Below are positions 23,972 through 34,041 of a DNA stretch of 64,000 nucleotides, in pieces. Location of the stretch: assembly GCF_000284075.1 (NCBI RefSeq), contig NC_017042.1, forward strand, positions 248,001 through 312,000, read 5' to 3'. The notes under the pieces are model-generated. The model was not told the origin of the DNA and searched no databases. It saw only the letters and a program-made list of their open reading frames with translations. Within the stretch, counting starts at the first letter, position 1, and each line of letters begins with the position of its first letter. Made by a program: the position numbers and the translations under genes. The DNA comes from Rickettsia rhipicephali str. 3-7-female6-CWPP. GTDB taxonomy: Bacteria > Pseudomonadota > Alphaproteobacteria > Rickettsiales > Rickettsiaceae.

Positions 23972-24069
23972 ATGCTATTTAATGAGATTTTGTTTCAATT
24001 ATAATACTTGCAAAGTTTTATCAAGATAAATAGAATGATCCAAAATCAAAAATAATATAAGGAGTAAGT

Positions 24070-25572
24070 ATGCTTAACATAAACTTTGTGAATGAAGAAT
24101 CATCTACTAATCAAGGTCTAGTAGTTTTTATTGATGAACAGTTAAAGCTTGATAGTAATTTAATAGGACTTGATCAACAACATCATGGATTAATTTCTAA
24201 AACTATTCAGAATAAACTGCAATTTACCGGTAAATATGGAGAGATCAAGGTTATTCCGTCCGTCATTAAATCAGGCGAGGTTAGATATTTGATAATAGCA
24301 GGTCTTGGGAATGAAGAAAAATTAACTGAAGCAAAAATTGAAGAGTTAGGCGGCAAAATCTTACAGCATGCAACCGTTTGTAAAATTTCTACTATCGGCC
24401 TAAAACTTACAAATAGAATTAGCAGGTTTACATCTCAAACATTTGCCTCTTTAGTTGCTAGCGGTGCGTTTCTTGCTTCTTACAGATTTGATAAATATAG
24501 AACTACCTTAAAAGAAGCAGAGAAGTTCGCAGTAGAGTCAATTGAAATTTTTACCGATAATAGCACTGAAACGGCAAAATTATTTGAAATCAAAAAATTA
24601 ATTGCTGAAGCAGTATTTTTTACAAGAGATATAAGTAATGAACCGTCAAATATTAAAACCCCCCAAGTTTATGCCGAAAGAATAGTTGATATACTTGAAC
24701 CGCTAGGGGTAGATGTTGATGTTATCGGTGAACGTGAGATGAAAAACCTTGGTATGGGAGCATTACTTGGTGTAGGGCAAGGTTCACAAAATGAGTCAAA
24801 GTTAGTGGTGATGGAATATAAAGGCGGCAGTAAAGACGCTCCGACTATTGCTTTGGTCGGTAAAGGAGTGATTTTTGATACAGGCGGTATTTCATTAAAA
24901 CCGTCAAGTAATATGCACTTAATGAGATACGATATGGGAGGTTCTGCAGCAGTTGTGGGTACCATCATTGCGGTTGCCGGTCAAAAATTACCTATAAATA
25001 TAGTCGGTGTTGTAGGGCTTGTCGAAAATATGCCGTCCGGTAATGCACAGCGTCCAGGGGATGTAGTAACTACCATGTCAGGGCAAACTGCCGAAGTTTT
25101 AAATACCGATGCAGAAGGGCGTTTAGTGCTTGCTGATGCTGTTTGGTATGCACAAGAAAAATTTAAGCCTAAATGCGTGATTGACGTTGCAACTCTAACA
25201 GGAGCAATAACCGTAGCACTTGGTAATACATATGCTGGTTGTTTTTCCAATAATGATGAGTTAGCTGATAAGTTAATAAAAGTAGGGGAAGAAGTTAATG
25301 AAAAACTTTGGAGAATGCCGCTGCATGATGAGTATGATGCAATGATTAACTCCGACATAGCCGATATGGCAAATATCGGGAACGTACCGGGAGCTGCCGG
25401 AAGCTGCATAGCTGCACATTTCATTAAACGTTTCATTAAAGATGGAGTAGATTGGGCTCATTTAGATATAGCAGGCGTTGCAAATAGTAATAAAGCTTCA
25501 GCACTCGGTCCTAAGGGGGCAGTAGGATACGGCGTGAGATTACTAGAGAAATTTATCAAAGAATATACTTAA
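24070..25572 (+). CDS. pepA: Leucyl aminopeptidase (M17)
   Basis: A 500-residue cytosolic di-metal aminopeptidase that releases N-terminal residues from peptides. The C-terminal catalytic domain shows the metal and substrate motifs VGKGVIFDTGGISLKPS and NTDAEGRLVLADA, the M17 signature. The N-terminal domain is of usual size. Start ATG 24070 follows AAGGAG at about 24059, a strong SD. A TATAAT at 24000-24005 could be a -10 element, but no good -35 is seen. A CATTGCGAG-class repeat follows the gene. Confidence 0.96.
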   Translation: MLNINFVNEESSTNQGLVVFIDEQLKLDSNLIGLDQQHHGLISKTIQNKLQFTGKYGEIKVIPSVIKSGEVRYLIIAGLGNEEKLTEAKIEELGGKILQHATVCKISTIGLKLTNRISRFTSQTFASLVASGAFLASYRFDKYRTTLKEAEKFAVESIEIFTDNSTETAKLFEIKKLIAEAVFFTRDISNEPSNIKTPQVYAERIVDILEPLGVDVDVIGEREMKNLGMGALLGVGQGSQNESKLVVMEYKGGSKDAPTIALVGKGVIFDTGGISLKPSSNMHLMRYDMGGSAAVVGTIIAVAGQKLPINIVGVVGLVENMPSGNAQRPGDVVTTMSGQTAEVLNTDAEGRLVLADAVWYAQEKFKPKCVIDVATLTGAITVALGNTYAGCFSNNDELADKLIKVGEEVNEKLWRMPLHDEYDAMINSDIADMANIGNVPGAAGSCIAAHFIKRFIKDGVDWAHLDIAGVANSNKASALGPKGAVGYGVRLLEKFIKEYT

Positions 25573-25605
25573 ATGCTATTCTTGCGTTGCATTGCCCGCA
25601 TGGAT

Positions 25606-25703
25606 ACCGAGTCGTTATTGCGAGCAGCCTTAGGCTGCGTGGAATCTCGTCAAATACCTGAGATTGCTTCGTCAATTACTTGCGTAATTTTCTCGCAATG
25701 ACG
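25606..25703. repeat. CGTTATTGCGAG-type inverted repeat
   Basis: Left arm gtcgttattgcgagcagcc and right arm ttctcgcaatgacgg enclose ctgcgtggaatctcg and cctgagattgcttcgtc. Same class as 2857-2964. It lies between pepA and mipZ. Confidence 0.8.
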
Positions 25704-25784
25704 GAAAAAACTATCCATATGGGCAATACTGAGCTAAGAATGTGAACTTCGTCTATTTACTATTCGTTTATTCTGAATATAATT

Positions 25785-26570
25785 ATGAACACAATAAATA
25801 AACCTTATATATTTGTTATAGGTAATGAGAAAGGCGGAGCAGGTAAAACTACCTGTTCTATGCATCTAATAATCGCTCTGCTTTATCAAAATTATTCGGT
25901 AGTAAGTATAGATACCGATTCACGTCAAAGTTCGTTAACGAATTATTTAAAAAATCGAGATTTATATAATAAACAAAATCCTGATAAACCTGTATTAGTA
26001 CCGAAACATTTTCATATATCGGAAAGCGAAGTAGAAGAGCAAGCAAAAAGTTTTGAGCAGATACTCAAAAATAATCAGGATGTCGATTATATAGTGATTG
26101 ATACCCCAGGCAGTCATACTCCTTTATCAAGGGTTGCTCATTCTTACGCCGATACAATTATTACACCGATTAATGATAGCTTTCTAGATTTAGACGTAAT
26201 AGCAAAAGTCGATAGCAAAGATGAAATTATTAGCCCATCAATATATAGTCAAATGATTTGGGAGCAGAAAATGGAACGTGCTAGTCGTGATAGAATTAGT
26301 ATAGATTGGGTAATACTTCGTAATCGTTTAAGTAATCTTGATGCATTAAATAAAAGACGCGTAGGAAATGTATTAGCTAAACTTGCTAAAAGAATTAATT
26401 TTAAACTCGCAGAAGGATTTAGTGAACGTGTAATATATAGGGAGTTATTTTTACAAGGTCTAACATTACTTGATCTAAAAACTGCAAAATATGATAGAGC
26501 ATTTAATAGCTCACACGTGCTTGCACGTCAAGAATTACGAAATTTTTTAGACTTTCTAGATATTAATTAA
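25785..26570 (+). CDS. mipZ: MipZ-like division-plane positioning ATPase (ParA superfamily)
   Basis: A 261-residue ParA/MinD-type ATPase. The deviant Walker A reads GNEKGGAGKTT (13-23), followed by SIDTDSRQSSLTNYL and the Walker B-like VIDTPGSHTPLSRVA. GNEKGGAGK at the start and the DxRQ segment are the MipZ form rather than chromosomal ParA. In alphaproteobacteria MipZ binds ParB, forms a gradient from the poles and inhibits FtsZ assembly there. No parB is adjacent. ATG 25785 has no clear SD. Confidence 0.88.
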   Translation: MNTINKPYIFVIGNEKGGAGKTTCSMHLIIALLYQNYSVVSIDTDSRQSSLTNYLKNRDLYNKQNPDKPVLVPKHFHISESEVEEQAKSFEQILKNNQDVDYIVIDTPGSHTPLSRVAHSYADTIITPINDSFLDLDVIAKVDSKDEIISPSIYSQMIWEQKMERASRDRISIDWVILRNRLSNLDALNKRRVGNVLAKLAKRINFKLAEGFSERVIYRELFLQGLTLLDLKTAKYDRAFNSSHVLARQELRNFLDFLDIN

Positions 26571-26607
26571 GGCTGCGTTCAAAGGTTAATTTCTATTAAT
26601 GTTTTTC

Positions 26608-26635
26608 TTGTACAAAGTTAAAATATATATATAAT
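26608..26635 (+). promoter_or_regulatory. Putative promoter for the 144-aa gene
   Basis: TTGTAC (26608-26613), 16-nt spacer, perfect TATAAT (26630-26635). The start codon follows about 40 nt later. Confidence 0.4.
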
Positions 26636-26674
26636 GTGCAAAATTAATATGTTTTAACTTTATAAGAGAAACAA

Positions 26675-27109
26675 ATGCCAAATATTGCTGAAAATATTTC
26701 AAAACTACCGGAAGAACAAGAAAAAGTTAATAAGCTTGTTGATCAATATAAAAATTTAACTCCGGAAGAACAAAAAATTGTTGATAGAAAACTTAAGTCA
26801 CATTTTACAAAAGAAGAGCTAGAACAAGATGAGCTTAAATCAAGAATGAATAGGATACGTAGTAATTTGTCTAAGCAAGACCAAGAAAAACTACAAGCAG
26901 GTAATAATTCTATAGGTGAAATAGCAAAAGATGTATTATCGTTAGTTAAAGGAATAATAAATCTAGTCGAAAATGTTGCAGAGATAATTAAAAATCCTAA
27001 GAAAGCAATATATGAATGGATTAAAGGTGAGTTAAATCAAGTAAAACCTCAACAACAAAATTATCAGCAACGCCCATCAAAGCCAAAAGCTGCTGCAATA
27101 TCAAGATAA
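26675..27109 (+). CDS. Unknown small helical protein, 144 aa
   Basis: No family recognised. Residues 1-80 are highly charged and predicted helical, with a LPEEQEKV...LTPEEQKIV heptad-like repetition that suggests a coiled coil. A hydrophobic amphipathic helix follows at about 88-110 (DVLSLVKGIINLVENVAEII), then a basic, Gln/Pro-rich tail ending AAAISR. No signal peptide is evident. It is preceded by its own promoter-like site and ATAAGAG SD, and sits between mipZ and aspS, with no clear functional link to either. Confidence 0.72.
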   Translation: MPNIAENISKLPEEQEKVNKLVDQYKNLTPEEQKIVDRKLKSHFTKEELEQDELKSRMNRIRSNLSKQDQEKLQAGNNSIGEIAKDVLSLVKGIINLVENVAEIIKNPKKAIYEWIKGELNQVKPQQQNYQQRPSKPKAAAISR

Positions 27110-27140
27110 AACTTTGGCAAGATAAATTTTTAGTTTTTGT

Positions 27141-27171
27141 TTGCGAAAATTTGCGATTTTATGTATATAAT
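27141..27171 (+). promoter_or_regulatory. Possible promoter for aspS
   Basis: A perfect TATAAT (27166-27171) lies 30 nt before the aspS start codon. The best -35-like hexamer, TTGCGA (27141-27146), is 19 nt away, longer than ideal. Confidence 0.35.
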
Positions 27172-27200
27172 ATAGGGGAAATCGTATAATAAAAATAAAA

Positions 27201-29009
27201 ATGCATAAATACAGAACTCATAATTGTAACGAATTACAAATATCCGATGTAGAAAAAGAAGTTAAGCTATCCGGTTGGGTACATAGAAGAAGAGATCACG
27301 GGAATCTAGTTTTTATAGATTTACGTGATCATTACGGTATAACTCAAATCGTGTTTACCGATCAAAACCCTCAGCTTATGGAGGATGCAAGTCGTTTGCG
27401 TTATGAGTCGGTAATTACGGTAAGGGGTACAGTTGTAGCAAGATCAGAGGACACGATTAATAATACGCTTCCGACAGGTCATGTTGAAGTGCTAGCTGTG
27501 GAATTTAGTGTTGAGTCAGCTGCGGACACTCTACCTTTTGTTATTAATACCGAAAAAGACGTTCCCGAAGAGTCTAGGCTTAAACATCGCTTTTTAGATC
27601 TTAGACGTGAGAAATTACATAATAATATAATACTCCGCTCACAAATTATTTCTCATATTCGTCATTTGATGACGGCAAGCGGTTTTACCGAATTTCAAAC
27701 TCCGATTTTAACAGCAAGCTCACCTGAGGGGGCTAGGGATTTTTTAGTACCGAGTAGAATGCATCCGGGTAAGTTCTATGCATTACCGCAAGCACCTCAG
27801 CAATTCAAACAGTTATTGATGGTATCAGGCTTTGATCGTTATTTTCAAATTGCTCCTTGTTTTCGGGATGAAGATGCAAGAGCCGATAGATCACCCGGCG
27901 AGTTTTATCAGCTAGATGTAGAAATGTCGTTTGTTACACAGGAAGATGTATTTAGTACTCTTGAGCCTGTGATGTATGATTTATTCACTAAATTCACGGA
28001 TAAGAAAGTATCAGAGACTCCTTTCGTTTGTATTCCATATAATGAATCTATGCTAAAATACGGCTCTGATAAGCCTGATTTGCGTAACCCTATTATAATT
28101 GCCGATGTAACTGAGATATTTAGAGATTCCGATTTTACAATCTTTAGAGAGAATATTAAAAAAGGTAGCATAGTTCGTGCAATTCCTGCACCTAAGGCAG
28201 CTGCACTGCCTCGTAGTTTCTTCGATAAAATGATAGAGTTTGCGATATCAGAAGGAGCAGGTGGACTTGGCTATATTCAGTTTAGTGAAACCGGTGAAGC
28301 AAAAGGACCGGTAGTAAAATTCTTAAGCCCGCAGCAATTAGAGAGTCTAAAAGCTACAGCTAGTATTAGTAACGGTGATGCTGTATTTTTCGCTAGCGAT
28401 AAGAAAGAGAAAGCTGCTAAACTTGCCGGTAAGGTTAGAATAAGACTTGGTGAAGAGCTTGATTTACTTGAAAAAGATTGTTTTAAATTCTGCTGGATTA
28501 CCGATTTTCCATTCTATGAGTTAAATGAAGAAACAGGAAAAATTGATTTTAGCCATAATCCGTTTTCTATGCCGCAGGGCGGAATAGATGCTTTAGAGCA
28601 AGCTAAAACCACTGAAGAGTTATTAGAACTTACCGCATACCAATATGATATTGTTTGTAACGGTATTGAACTTTCCAGCGGTGCTATTAGAAACCATAAG
28701 CCGGAAATTATGTATAAAGCATTTTCCATAGCAGGTTATAGTGAAGAGGAAGTTGATAAGAGATTTGGAGGGATGATTAGAGCATTTAAGTTTGGAGCTC
28801 CACCACATGGTGGAATAGCCCCCGGTATTGACCGAATCGTTATGCTGCTTGCGGAAGCAACAAATATAAGGGAAATAATTGCGTTTCCTTTAAACCAGCA
28901 AGCTGAAGATTTACTAATGAACGCCCCAAGCTATGTAGAGGATAAAGCTCTAAAAGAGCTAAGCATTATGCTCTCACCGTCTGCTAGAAAAAATGCAGGA
29001 AAAGAATAA
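27201..29009 (+). CDS. aspS: Aspartyl-tRNA synthetase
   Basis: A 602-residue class IIb synthetase with an N-terminal OB fold ([20 protein letters not shown], about 24-43). The catalytic core has motif 2 as [10 protein letters not shown] near residue 220, the bacterial GAD insertion in the middle, and motif 3 as [16 protein letters not shown] near 533-548. Because gatCAB is present at 34960-38200, this enzyme may be non-discriminating and also charge tRNA-Asn, but sequence alone does not settle this. Confidence 0.96.
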   Translation: MHKYRTHNCNELQISDVEKEVKLSGWVHRRRDHGNLVFIDLRDHYGITQIVFTDQNPQLMEDASRLRYESVITVRGTVVARSEDTINNTLPTGHVEVLAVEFSVESAADTLPFVINTEKDVPEESRLKHRFLDLRREKLHNNIILRSQIISHIRHLMTASGFTEFQTPILTASSPEGARDFLVPSRMHPGKFYALPQAPQQFKQLLMVSGFDRYFQIAPCFRDEDARADRSPGEFYQLDVEMSFVTQEDVFSTLEPVMYDLFTKFTDKKVSETPFVCIPYNESMLKYGSDKPDLRNPIIIADVTEIFRDSDFTIFRENIKKGSIVRAIPAPKAAALPRSFFDKMIEFAISEGAGGLGYIQFSETGEAKGPVVKFLSPQQLESLKATASISNGDAVFFASDKKEKAAKLAGKVRIRLGEELDLLEKDCFKFCWITDFPFYELNEETGKIDFSHNPFSMPQGGIDALEQAKTTEELLELTAYQYDIVCNGIELSSGAIRNHKPEIMYKAFSIAGYSEEEVDKRFGGMIRAFKFGAPPHGGIAPGIDRIVMLLAEATNIREIIAFPLNQQAEDLLMNAPSYVEDKALKELSIMLSPSARKNAGKE

Positions 29010-29064
29010 GAATGTATATAGTTGTTGTATGTTAATTATGTCATACCGCAACTTGGCCTATAGT

Positions 29065-29227
29065 ATGTCATTTCTAGCTAAAAGCGGAAAGCCAGTAACT
29101 ATTAATCTCATCCTGTGCCTTGATCGCAGGATTTAGTCTTTTTTAAATTTTTTTTCTAGATACCGTGGTCAAGCCACGGTATGACAGCGAAAAGTACTGG
29201 CTTTCCGCCTTTAGCTAGAAATGACAT
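29065..29227. repeat. Nested palindromes downstream of aspS
   Basis: The outer arms (29065-29097 and 29195-29227) are inverted copies built on atgtcatttctagct and ggctttccgc. Inside lies a complete second element whose arms are tcctgtgccttgatcgcagga (29109 on) and accgtggtcaagccacggt (29162 on). This looks like one repeat inserted into another. Confidence 0.75.
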
Positions 29228-29277
29228 TAGGACTATGCAACGACGCAATGACGTTTAAGGCATACACTCAACAGTGC

Positions 29278-31392
29278 TTACCTTTGTTGATGTCTTTCCT
29301 TCCTAGCTTGTAATTTAGAGAATGCGATTCCTTTTACCGTTTCTACTCTTTTTGTTTGGAGTCCTTCTTGCTTCTTCTGTTGTAGTACATTACCAATTTT
29401 TATACTTTCCGCTATAAGTTTTTCTGTATTATGAATTTTATTTAAATTCTCAGGAGAAATTTGTTTCATAAAATAATTTGCGATACTAGGTAAACCTCTC
29501 TTTTCACAAAAATTTCCTACCTTGTAATATATAGTATCTTTAGCAGTTAACTTGAAAGATTTAGCATTTAATAAGTTGGTCGTGTTTTCGATATTATCCT
29601 GATATTTTAAATTTTTCTTTATACCCTCAATATCTTGGTCGGTAAGATAATTTTCTTTTTTTAGCGCTTTCATTATATTGTCGTAGAATTTTGCTACTGC
29701 TTTATCGGTTACATTTTTAGTTGTTGCCTGCTTTGTAAAATCAACAATTAGTGATGCCAATTTTTTGCCTGTAGATTTGTCTTGTATACGCATTGATTTT
29801 GCAGGATCAGAAATTTGTACTTCTACTTTACCTGTCTTAACCTCAACTTCTGTTTCTTTCCATTTTCCGTCCAAATCTTTGCTCCATTGCTGTTCCTTGA
29901 TTATTTCTTTTTTCAAGCCTATAGGAATTTTAATTTGGTAATTATTTTCATACGCCCACTCTTTAGCATCTTTACCTTCAATTGTAATGTTATTATCTAT
30001 TGCATAGAGTACTGGGTCTTTTACAGGTGAATTAGCAAAAGCCTCTAACCAACCACCATTGTGAAATTCAGGTAAAACATTACTGAATTTTGTTATTATC
30101 TCAGCGCCTTTGGCCACTTCTTGCATATTAACAAGATTTTCTTTTATACTGTCTTTATAGTGTTTTCGCAAATCATCAAAATTTTTAATATTAGTGGATA
30201 ACGCAATATTTTTTGGATCAAACCCAGCTTTTTTTAATTCATCAATTTTTTGATCAACTATTGCTTCCATCTGTTTCTCATCAAATTGACTTATCATTTG
30301 ATTTAACGATTCGCTATATTTATCGATACTGAATGAGAAATTACCTGCTTTAATAGCAGCACTGTAGCCAACACCAGGATGTGCAAACATTGCAGCTGTT
30401 GATTGAATCATACTGCCAAAATTCTTATGAAATGCTAAAAAAGAGCGACCATGATCAATTTTGGTTATTGTTTTACCATCCTGCACCATTAAATTACCAG
30501 CATGATAATCTACTTCCCCCAGCATATGACAAGCAGCTATGGCTTTTTCAAATCCTTCCAATTTTTTTAAATTTTGATCATTAGCTCTGACTCTAGTTTG
30601 ACCTGATAAACCAGAAAATTCTGTTAGTGTGACAGCATTATCAAAAAATTTAGAACGTACATAAAGTGAATCAGGGTATTTTTCATCCGCTGTTACCAGC
30701 CCTTCTTTTGGTGCGCGATCATGTAATAAAAATTGATACATGGTAGAGCCTATTAATTCTTGTACTCCGTCTCTTCGGTCAGCAATAGCCTGTTTTTGTG
30801 CCTTATTATCTTGTATTTTTTGGCATGCAGCATGAGTTTTATAAAAATGTTTTAAAATAAAAGTATTACCGGCGTTATCTTTAGCAACATAACCGGCCGA
30901 GACTCCTGCTGCCTTTTTTCCTTTCCCCTCAAACTCAGCTTGCTGTGCCACCCTCTTATCACGTAGCATAGCATCAATTGCTTTTTTAGGGTCATTAGGA
31001 TTTCTTATTCCTTCAAGTTTGCTGTAATCTGCGTTATATCGGCTATCATCTAATCCAACCTGTCGTTCAATTGCCTCTGCCATAACTAAATGCTGTAAAA
31101 GAGGTGCATCGATTATTTCCCTTAATTCCTTGTTTTTATCTCCTGGAAACGAGTTTTTTATTATTGTTGTAACTTTAGCTAAATCCTTAGTGTTTAAATC
31201 GGCTAGGGCCATATAGCTAATATATAGGCTTTCAGTAGTAGGAGATTGGTCATTAGAAAGGTCAATAACAGATTCGGCAATGTTTTCGCAGGTTCTAGAT
31301 ATTTTGGCATTCAATTCTGTATCGTTAGTTTTCAGGGCTTTAAAAAGTTGCTCTTGTAATAATAACTCCTGTTGAGTTTTCTCTTTAGACAT
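29278..31392 (-). CDS. Probable phosphatidylinositol 3-kinase-like effector (Risk1-like), 704 aa
   Basis: The protein has PI3/PI4-kinase-like catalytic motifs in order. A candidate ATP-binding strand is AGYVAKDNAGNTFILKHFY, with Lys181. A catalytic loop reads E-V-D295-Y-H297-A-G-N300, followed by a metal-binding I-D313-H-G motif in KIDHGRSF. This layout matches the GDRHxxN plus DFG/DHG pattern of phosphoinositide kinases. The position after aspS and the motif set fit the secreted R. typhi kinase Risk1 as I recall it. No Sec signal is seen, in line with a type IV substrate. The C-terminus is rich in Lys/Gln and helical. The start ATG 31392 is the only good one. Confidence 0.62.
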   Translation of the reverse strand: MSKEKTQQELLLQEQLFKALKTNDTELNAKISRTCENIAESVIDLSNDQSPTTESLYISYMALADLNTKDLAKVTTIIKNSFPGDKNKELREIIDAPLLQHLVMAEAIERQVGLDDSRYNADYSKLEGIRNPNDPKKAIDAMLRDKRVAQQAEFEGKGKKAAGVSAGYVAKDNAGNTFILKHFYKTHAACQKIQDNKAQKQAIADRRDGVQELIGSTMYQFLLHDRAPKEGLVTADEKYPDSLYVRSKFFDNAVTLTEFSGLSGQTRVRANDQNLKKLEGFEKAIAACHMLGEVDYHAGNLMVQDGKTITKIDHGRSFLAFHKNFGSMIQSTAAMFAHPGVGYSAAIKAGNFSFSIDKYSESLNQMISQFDEKQMEAIVDQKIDELKKAGFDPKNIALSTNIKNFDDLRKHYKDSIKENLVNMQEVAKGAEIITKFSNVLPEFHNGGWLEAFANSPVKDPVLYAIDNNITIEGKDAKEWAYENNYQIKIPIGLKKEIIKEQQWSKDLDGKWKETEVEVKTGKVEVQISDPAKSMRIQDKSTGKKLASLIVDFTKQATTKNVTDKAVAKFYDNIMKALKKENYLTDQDIEGIKKNLKYQDNIENTTNLLNAKSFKLTAKDTIYYKVGNFCEKRGLPSIANYFMKQISPENLNKIHNTEKLIAESIKIGNVLQQKKQEGLQTKRVETVKGIAFSKLQARKERHQQR

Positions 31393-31429
31393 AAAAATAA
31401 CCTGATTTAATATTAACTAATAGTGAAAA

Positions 31430-31670
31430 AGTGTTGTTGCGTGGGTCAAAATCCTCATCATTGTGAGGAAACCACGCAACAATTGACGAAGCAATCCAGT
31501 AAACATTCTGATTTACAGAATTTTTTTATTATTTTTTCTGGATTGCCGAGTTCGCTGCGACCGCTTGCAATGACGATTCGGTATCCACGCAACAATGCCA
31601 CGTGGGAATGACATTGAATAAGTTTTCCAAGCCGTGCAACAATGCCCCCGCTTTTGCGGGGATATGACAT
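31430..31670. repeat. Composite repeats in the 384-bp spacer before the BI-1 gene
   Basis: gttgttgcgtgggtc, cctcatcattgtgagga, aaccacgcaacaattgacgaagcaatccag, a ttctgatttacagaa core, then ggattgccg...gcaatgacg and a ccacgcaacaatgcc stretch. Several of these match pieces at 10530-10655, 38745-38990 and 39670-39800. No gene is seen here. Confidence 0.65.
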
Positions 31671-31776
31671 CGAGGTCTTTTTAAAAACTATTCAGTACTA
31701 TAGATTTGAGTGTGATATAACAATGAACAAACCGAAACAATGAAATAAAATCATGACTTTGCAAGAATGATACCAA

Positions 31777-32487
31777 TTAATCTCTTCTATTGCCTAAAAA
31801 TCTCATTAAATATAGGAAAAGATTTATAAAATCTAAATATAAAGTAAAGGCTGCCATAATAGAAAGCTTTTGTCCTACTTCATCGTTTCCTGCCGTGTAA
31901 TACATAGACTTAATCTTTTGAGTATCCCAAGCAATTAATCCCATAAATATTACTATTCCAATAAGAGAAGTAGCAAAAGAAAGAGCCGAGCTTTTTAAAA
32001 ACAAGTTGACTAATGAAGCAATGATAAGACCTATAAGACCCATTGCAAAAAATGAACCCATAGATGTTAAATCTCTACTTGTACTATAACCGTATAAACT
32101 CATTGCTCCAAAAACGGAAGAGCAAATAAAGAAAGTACGAGCTATTGATGCACCGGTATAAATAAGAGCTAAATATGCAAGCGACATACCGGTTAAACCG
32201 GCATAAACCCAAAATAATATTTGTGTCGTTTGCAGGTTCATTCGTCCGAAGCCCATAAAGAAATATAAAGCAATACCGAGCGGAGCAAACATTATAATAG
32301 TACCGAAACCTGTTTGAAACATTAAATTATAAATAGGTTCAACTGATATAGTCGTTACGGCTGCTACACCGGTTAGTAAAAGTGCTAAAGCCATATAATT
32401 ATATACTTTAAGCATGTATTTTCTTAAGCCTTCATCAAAAGTTTTATTTTTTGAGGCAGTAGTTAAAGTTTTTGTATAATCGATCAT
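31777..32487 (-). CDS. Bax inhibitor-1/YccA family membrane protein
   Basis: A 236-residue protein with seven hydrophobic helices and the BI-1 (UPF0005) ending of paired acidic/aromatic residues in LYLDFINLFLYLMRFLG. The conserved internal segment AWDTQKIKSMY (about 187-197) is typical. In E. coli YccA modulates FtsH; BI-1 proteins in general act as pH-sensitive Ca2+ leak channels. The role here is inferred only from family. The first 25 residues are polar and cytosolic. It stands alone on the minus strand. Confidence 0.9.
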   Translation of the reverse strand: MIDYTKTLTTASKNKTFDEGLRKYMLKVYNYMALALLLTGVAAVTTISVEPIYNLMFQTGFGTIIMFAPLGIALYFFMGFGRMNLQTTQILFWVYAGLTGMSLAYLALIYTGASIARTFFICSSVFGAMSLYGYSTSRDLTSMGSFFAMGLIGLIIASLVNLFLKSSALSFATSLIGIVIFMGLIAWDTQKIKSMYYTAGNDEVGQKLSIMAAFTLYLDFINLFLYLMRFLGNRRD

Positions 32488-32560
32488 AAGTAACCTTAGG
32501 ATTATGTTGTTTACATAATAAAATATAGCCTCTTAAAGGTATTTTTTCAAGCTATATTAA

Positions 32561-33280
32561 TTATATTTTATAAATATCTTGCATTGAATATAAAGCAGAA
32601 GGTTTATCTTGTAGCCAAATAGCGGCTTTAATTGCACCAATAGAAAAAGAATTTTTATTCAGAGCTTCGTGTTTTAAGGTGATTATTTCATCGTCACCTA
32701 GGAAAGATATTTCATGTATACCGTGAACATTTCCACCACGAAGCGAGGAAATACCTATTTCTTTTTCGCTTCTTAGTCTATTACCACGATTAAATGTTAT
32801 ATTTAATCCTTTTTTGCTTGCAATTGTTTTAGCAAGCATAACAGCAGTTCCTGAGGGTGAATCTTTTTTATTACGGTGATGCGTTTCTAGAATTTCAACA
32901 TCGTAATCATCTAGTATTTTTGTTACTTCTTTAGCTAGATAGCTAAGCAAATTAGCTCCTATACTCATATTTGCAGAATATAAAACAGGTAAAGTTTGAG
33001 CTGCTTTTTCTAAAAGCTTAAAATGTTGAGGTTGGAGACCTGTGGTTCCGATTACTAATTTTGTATTATGTTTTAATGCATAATTAATTAATTTTTCTAA
33101 TATTTCAGGGGTAGAAAAATCGATGATCACATCAGAATTTTTACAAAAATTATCTAAATCATCTAAATTATTAGTACTATTAAATTTTGCTGAAATTTTG
33201 CAATCTTTAAATTTATCTATTCTCTCTAGAATGGTTTCTCCCATTTTACCGGTAGAACCACTAAGACCGATATTTAACAT
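32561..33280 (-). CDS. dapB: 4-hydroxy-tetrahydrodipicolinate reductase
   Basis: A 239-residue NAD(P)H-dependent enzyme of the diaminopimelate/lysine pathway, needed for peptidoglycan. It shows the nucleotide-binding [11 protein letters not shown] at the N-terminus, VIDFSTPE, TTGL and the catalytic [15 protein letters not shown]. The open frame extends 46 codons upstream to 33418, but that part is translated repeat DNA (33310-33430), so ATG 33280 (MLNIGLSG) is chosen. No other dap gene is in the window. Confidence 0.92.
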   Translation of the reverse strand: MLNIGLSGSTGKMGETILERIDKFKDCKISAKFNSTNNLDDLDNFCKNSDVIIDFSTPEILEKLINYALKHNTKLVIGTTGLQPQHFKLLEKAAQTLPVLYSANMSIGANLLSYLAKEVTKILDDYDVEILETHHRNKKDSPSGTAVMLAKTIASKKGLNITFNRGNRLRSEKEIGISSLRGGNVHGIHEISFLGDDEIITLKHEALNKNSFSIGAIKAAIWLQDKPSALYSMQDIYKI

Positions 33281-33309
33281 ATTGGCAATGTATACTCCTA
33301 ATAAATGAA

Positions 33310-33430
33310 CAGTAAGTAGACGAAGTTTAATTTGGACAAGAGCAAGGAGTCTAAAGTCCTTGGATCGCAGTGTATACTTAATATAGTTCGAACCGCAGAT
33401 CTTATTAGACGACGCCAATTTTTCAAATTA
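33310..33430. repeat. Dispersed element (gacgaagtttaattt... type), copy 3
   Basis: Same family and orientation as 18056-18174. Read on the minus strand it runs in frame into dapB with peptide [12 protein letters not shown], closely matching the peptide before rlmE at 49239-49313. Confidence 0.75.
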
Positions 33431-33432
33431 AA

Positions 33433-33565
33433 CTAGGTTCTGTGAATATTTCTAATTGATTGGCTATTTTGAGGTATTTTTTAGCGAAAATTAATAAGAT
33501 TTTTGCTGGAATAGTTTATATTTCAAAAAATCTTATAATTTGCAGCAAAAAATAACCAAAATTAA
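33433..33565. repeat. Palindromic element of the aattaataagattttt family
   Basis: Contains gcgaaaattaataagatttttg and tcaaaaaatcttataatttgcagc as inverted arms with aggttctgtga at the left, as in 13291-13443. It lies beside the copy-3 element and touches the flavin reductase stop region. Confidence 0.7.
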
Positions 33566-34041
33566 ATCTTTGTATAAGATTTATGAAAATATAATAGAGG
33601 CTTTAAATCATTTTTAATAGCGGTATTTATTACTTCACCGATAAATATAACATGATCACCGGCATCGTAAGAAGCATACTTATTACACTCTATATGATAA
33701 GTTGCACCGTTTATTAAAGGGCAATCAGTTTTATTGCCAAGCTCATAATCAATTTTTGTAAATTTATTAGATTGTGATTTAGCAAAATGTTTTGAGATAT
33801 CAATTTGATTCTCTGCTAAAATACTAATTGCAAACTTATCACTTTTTTGAAAACTGTTTATACTAAAAGAGTTTTTATTAAGGCAAAATAATATTAACGG
33901 CGGTTTTAAAGATACGGAAGTAAGAGAACTAGCAGTAAAGCCAAAAAGTTCGTTGTTGCAATTTGTTGTTATAATAGTTACTCCCTGAGGGAATCGGCTC
34001 ATAGCATCTTTAAATTGACTTTCTGTTACTGTCCCAGCCAT
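33562..34041 (-). CDS. Flavin reductase-like FMN-binding protein
   Basis: A 159-residue member of the HpaC/RutF-type flavin reductase family. The N-terminal [13 protein letters not shown] and the FMN-contact segment [21 protein letters not shown] (about 34-54, cited in part) are diagnostic, and the Tyr/His-rich C-terminal region [10 protein letters not shown] matches the fold. Such proteins supply reduced flavin to a partner oxygenase, but no partner is adjacent. The start overlaps the end of the upstream binding-protein gene by 16 nt, so the two are probably cotranscribed. Confidence 0.87.
   Translation of the reverse strand: MAGTVTESQFKDAMSRFPQGVTIITTNCNNELFGFTASSLTSVSLKPPLILFCLNKNSFSINSFQKSDKFAISILAENQIDISKHFAKSQSNKFTKIDYELGNKTDCPLINGATYHIECNKYASYDAGDHVIFIGEVINTAIKNDLKPLLYFHKSYTKI

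Noticed and set aside
31423..31670. 62- and 70-residue ORFs on both strands before the BI-1 gene
   Set aside because: Repeat translation only, with no conserved features.
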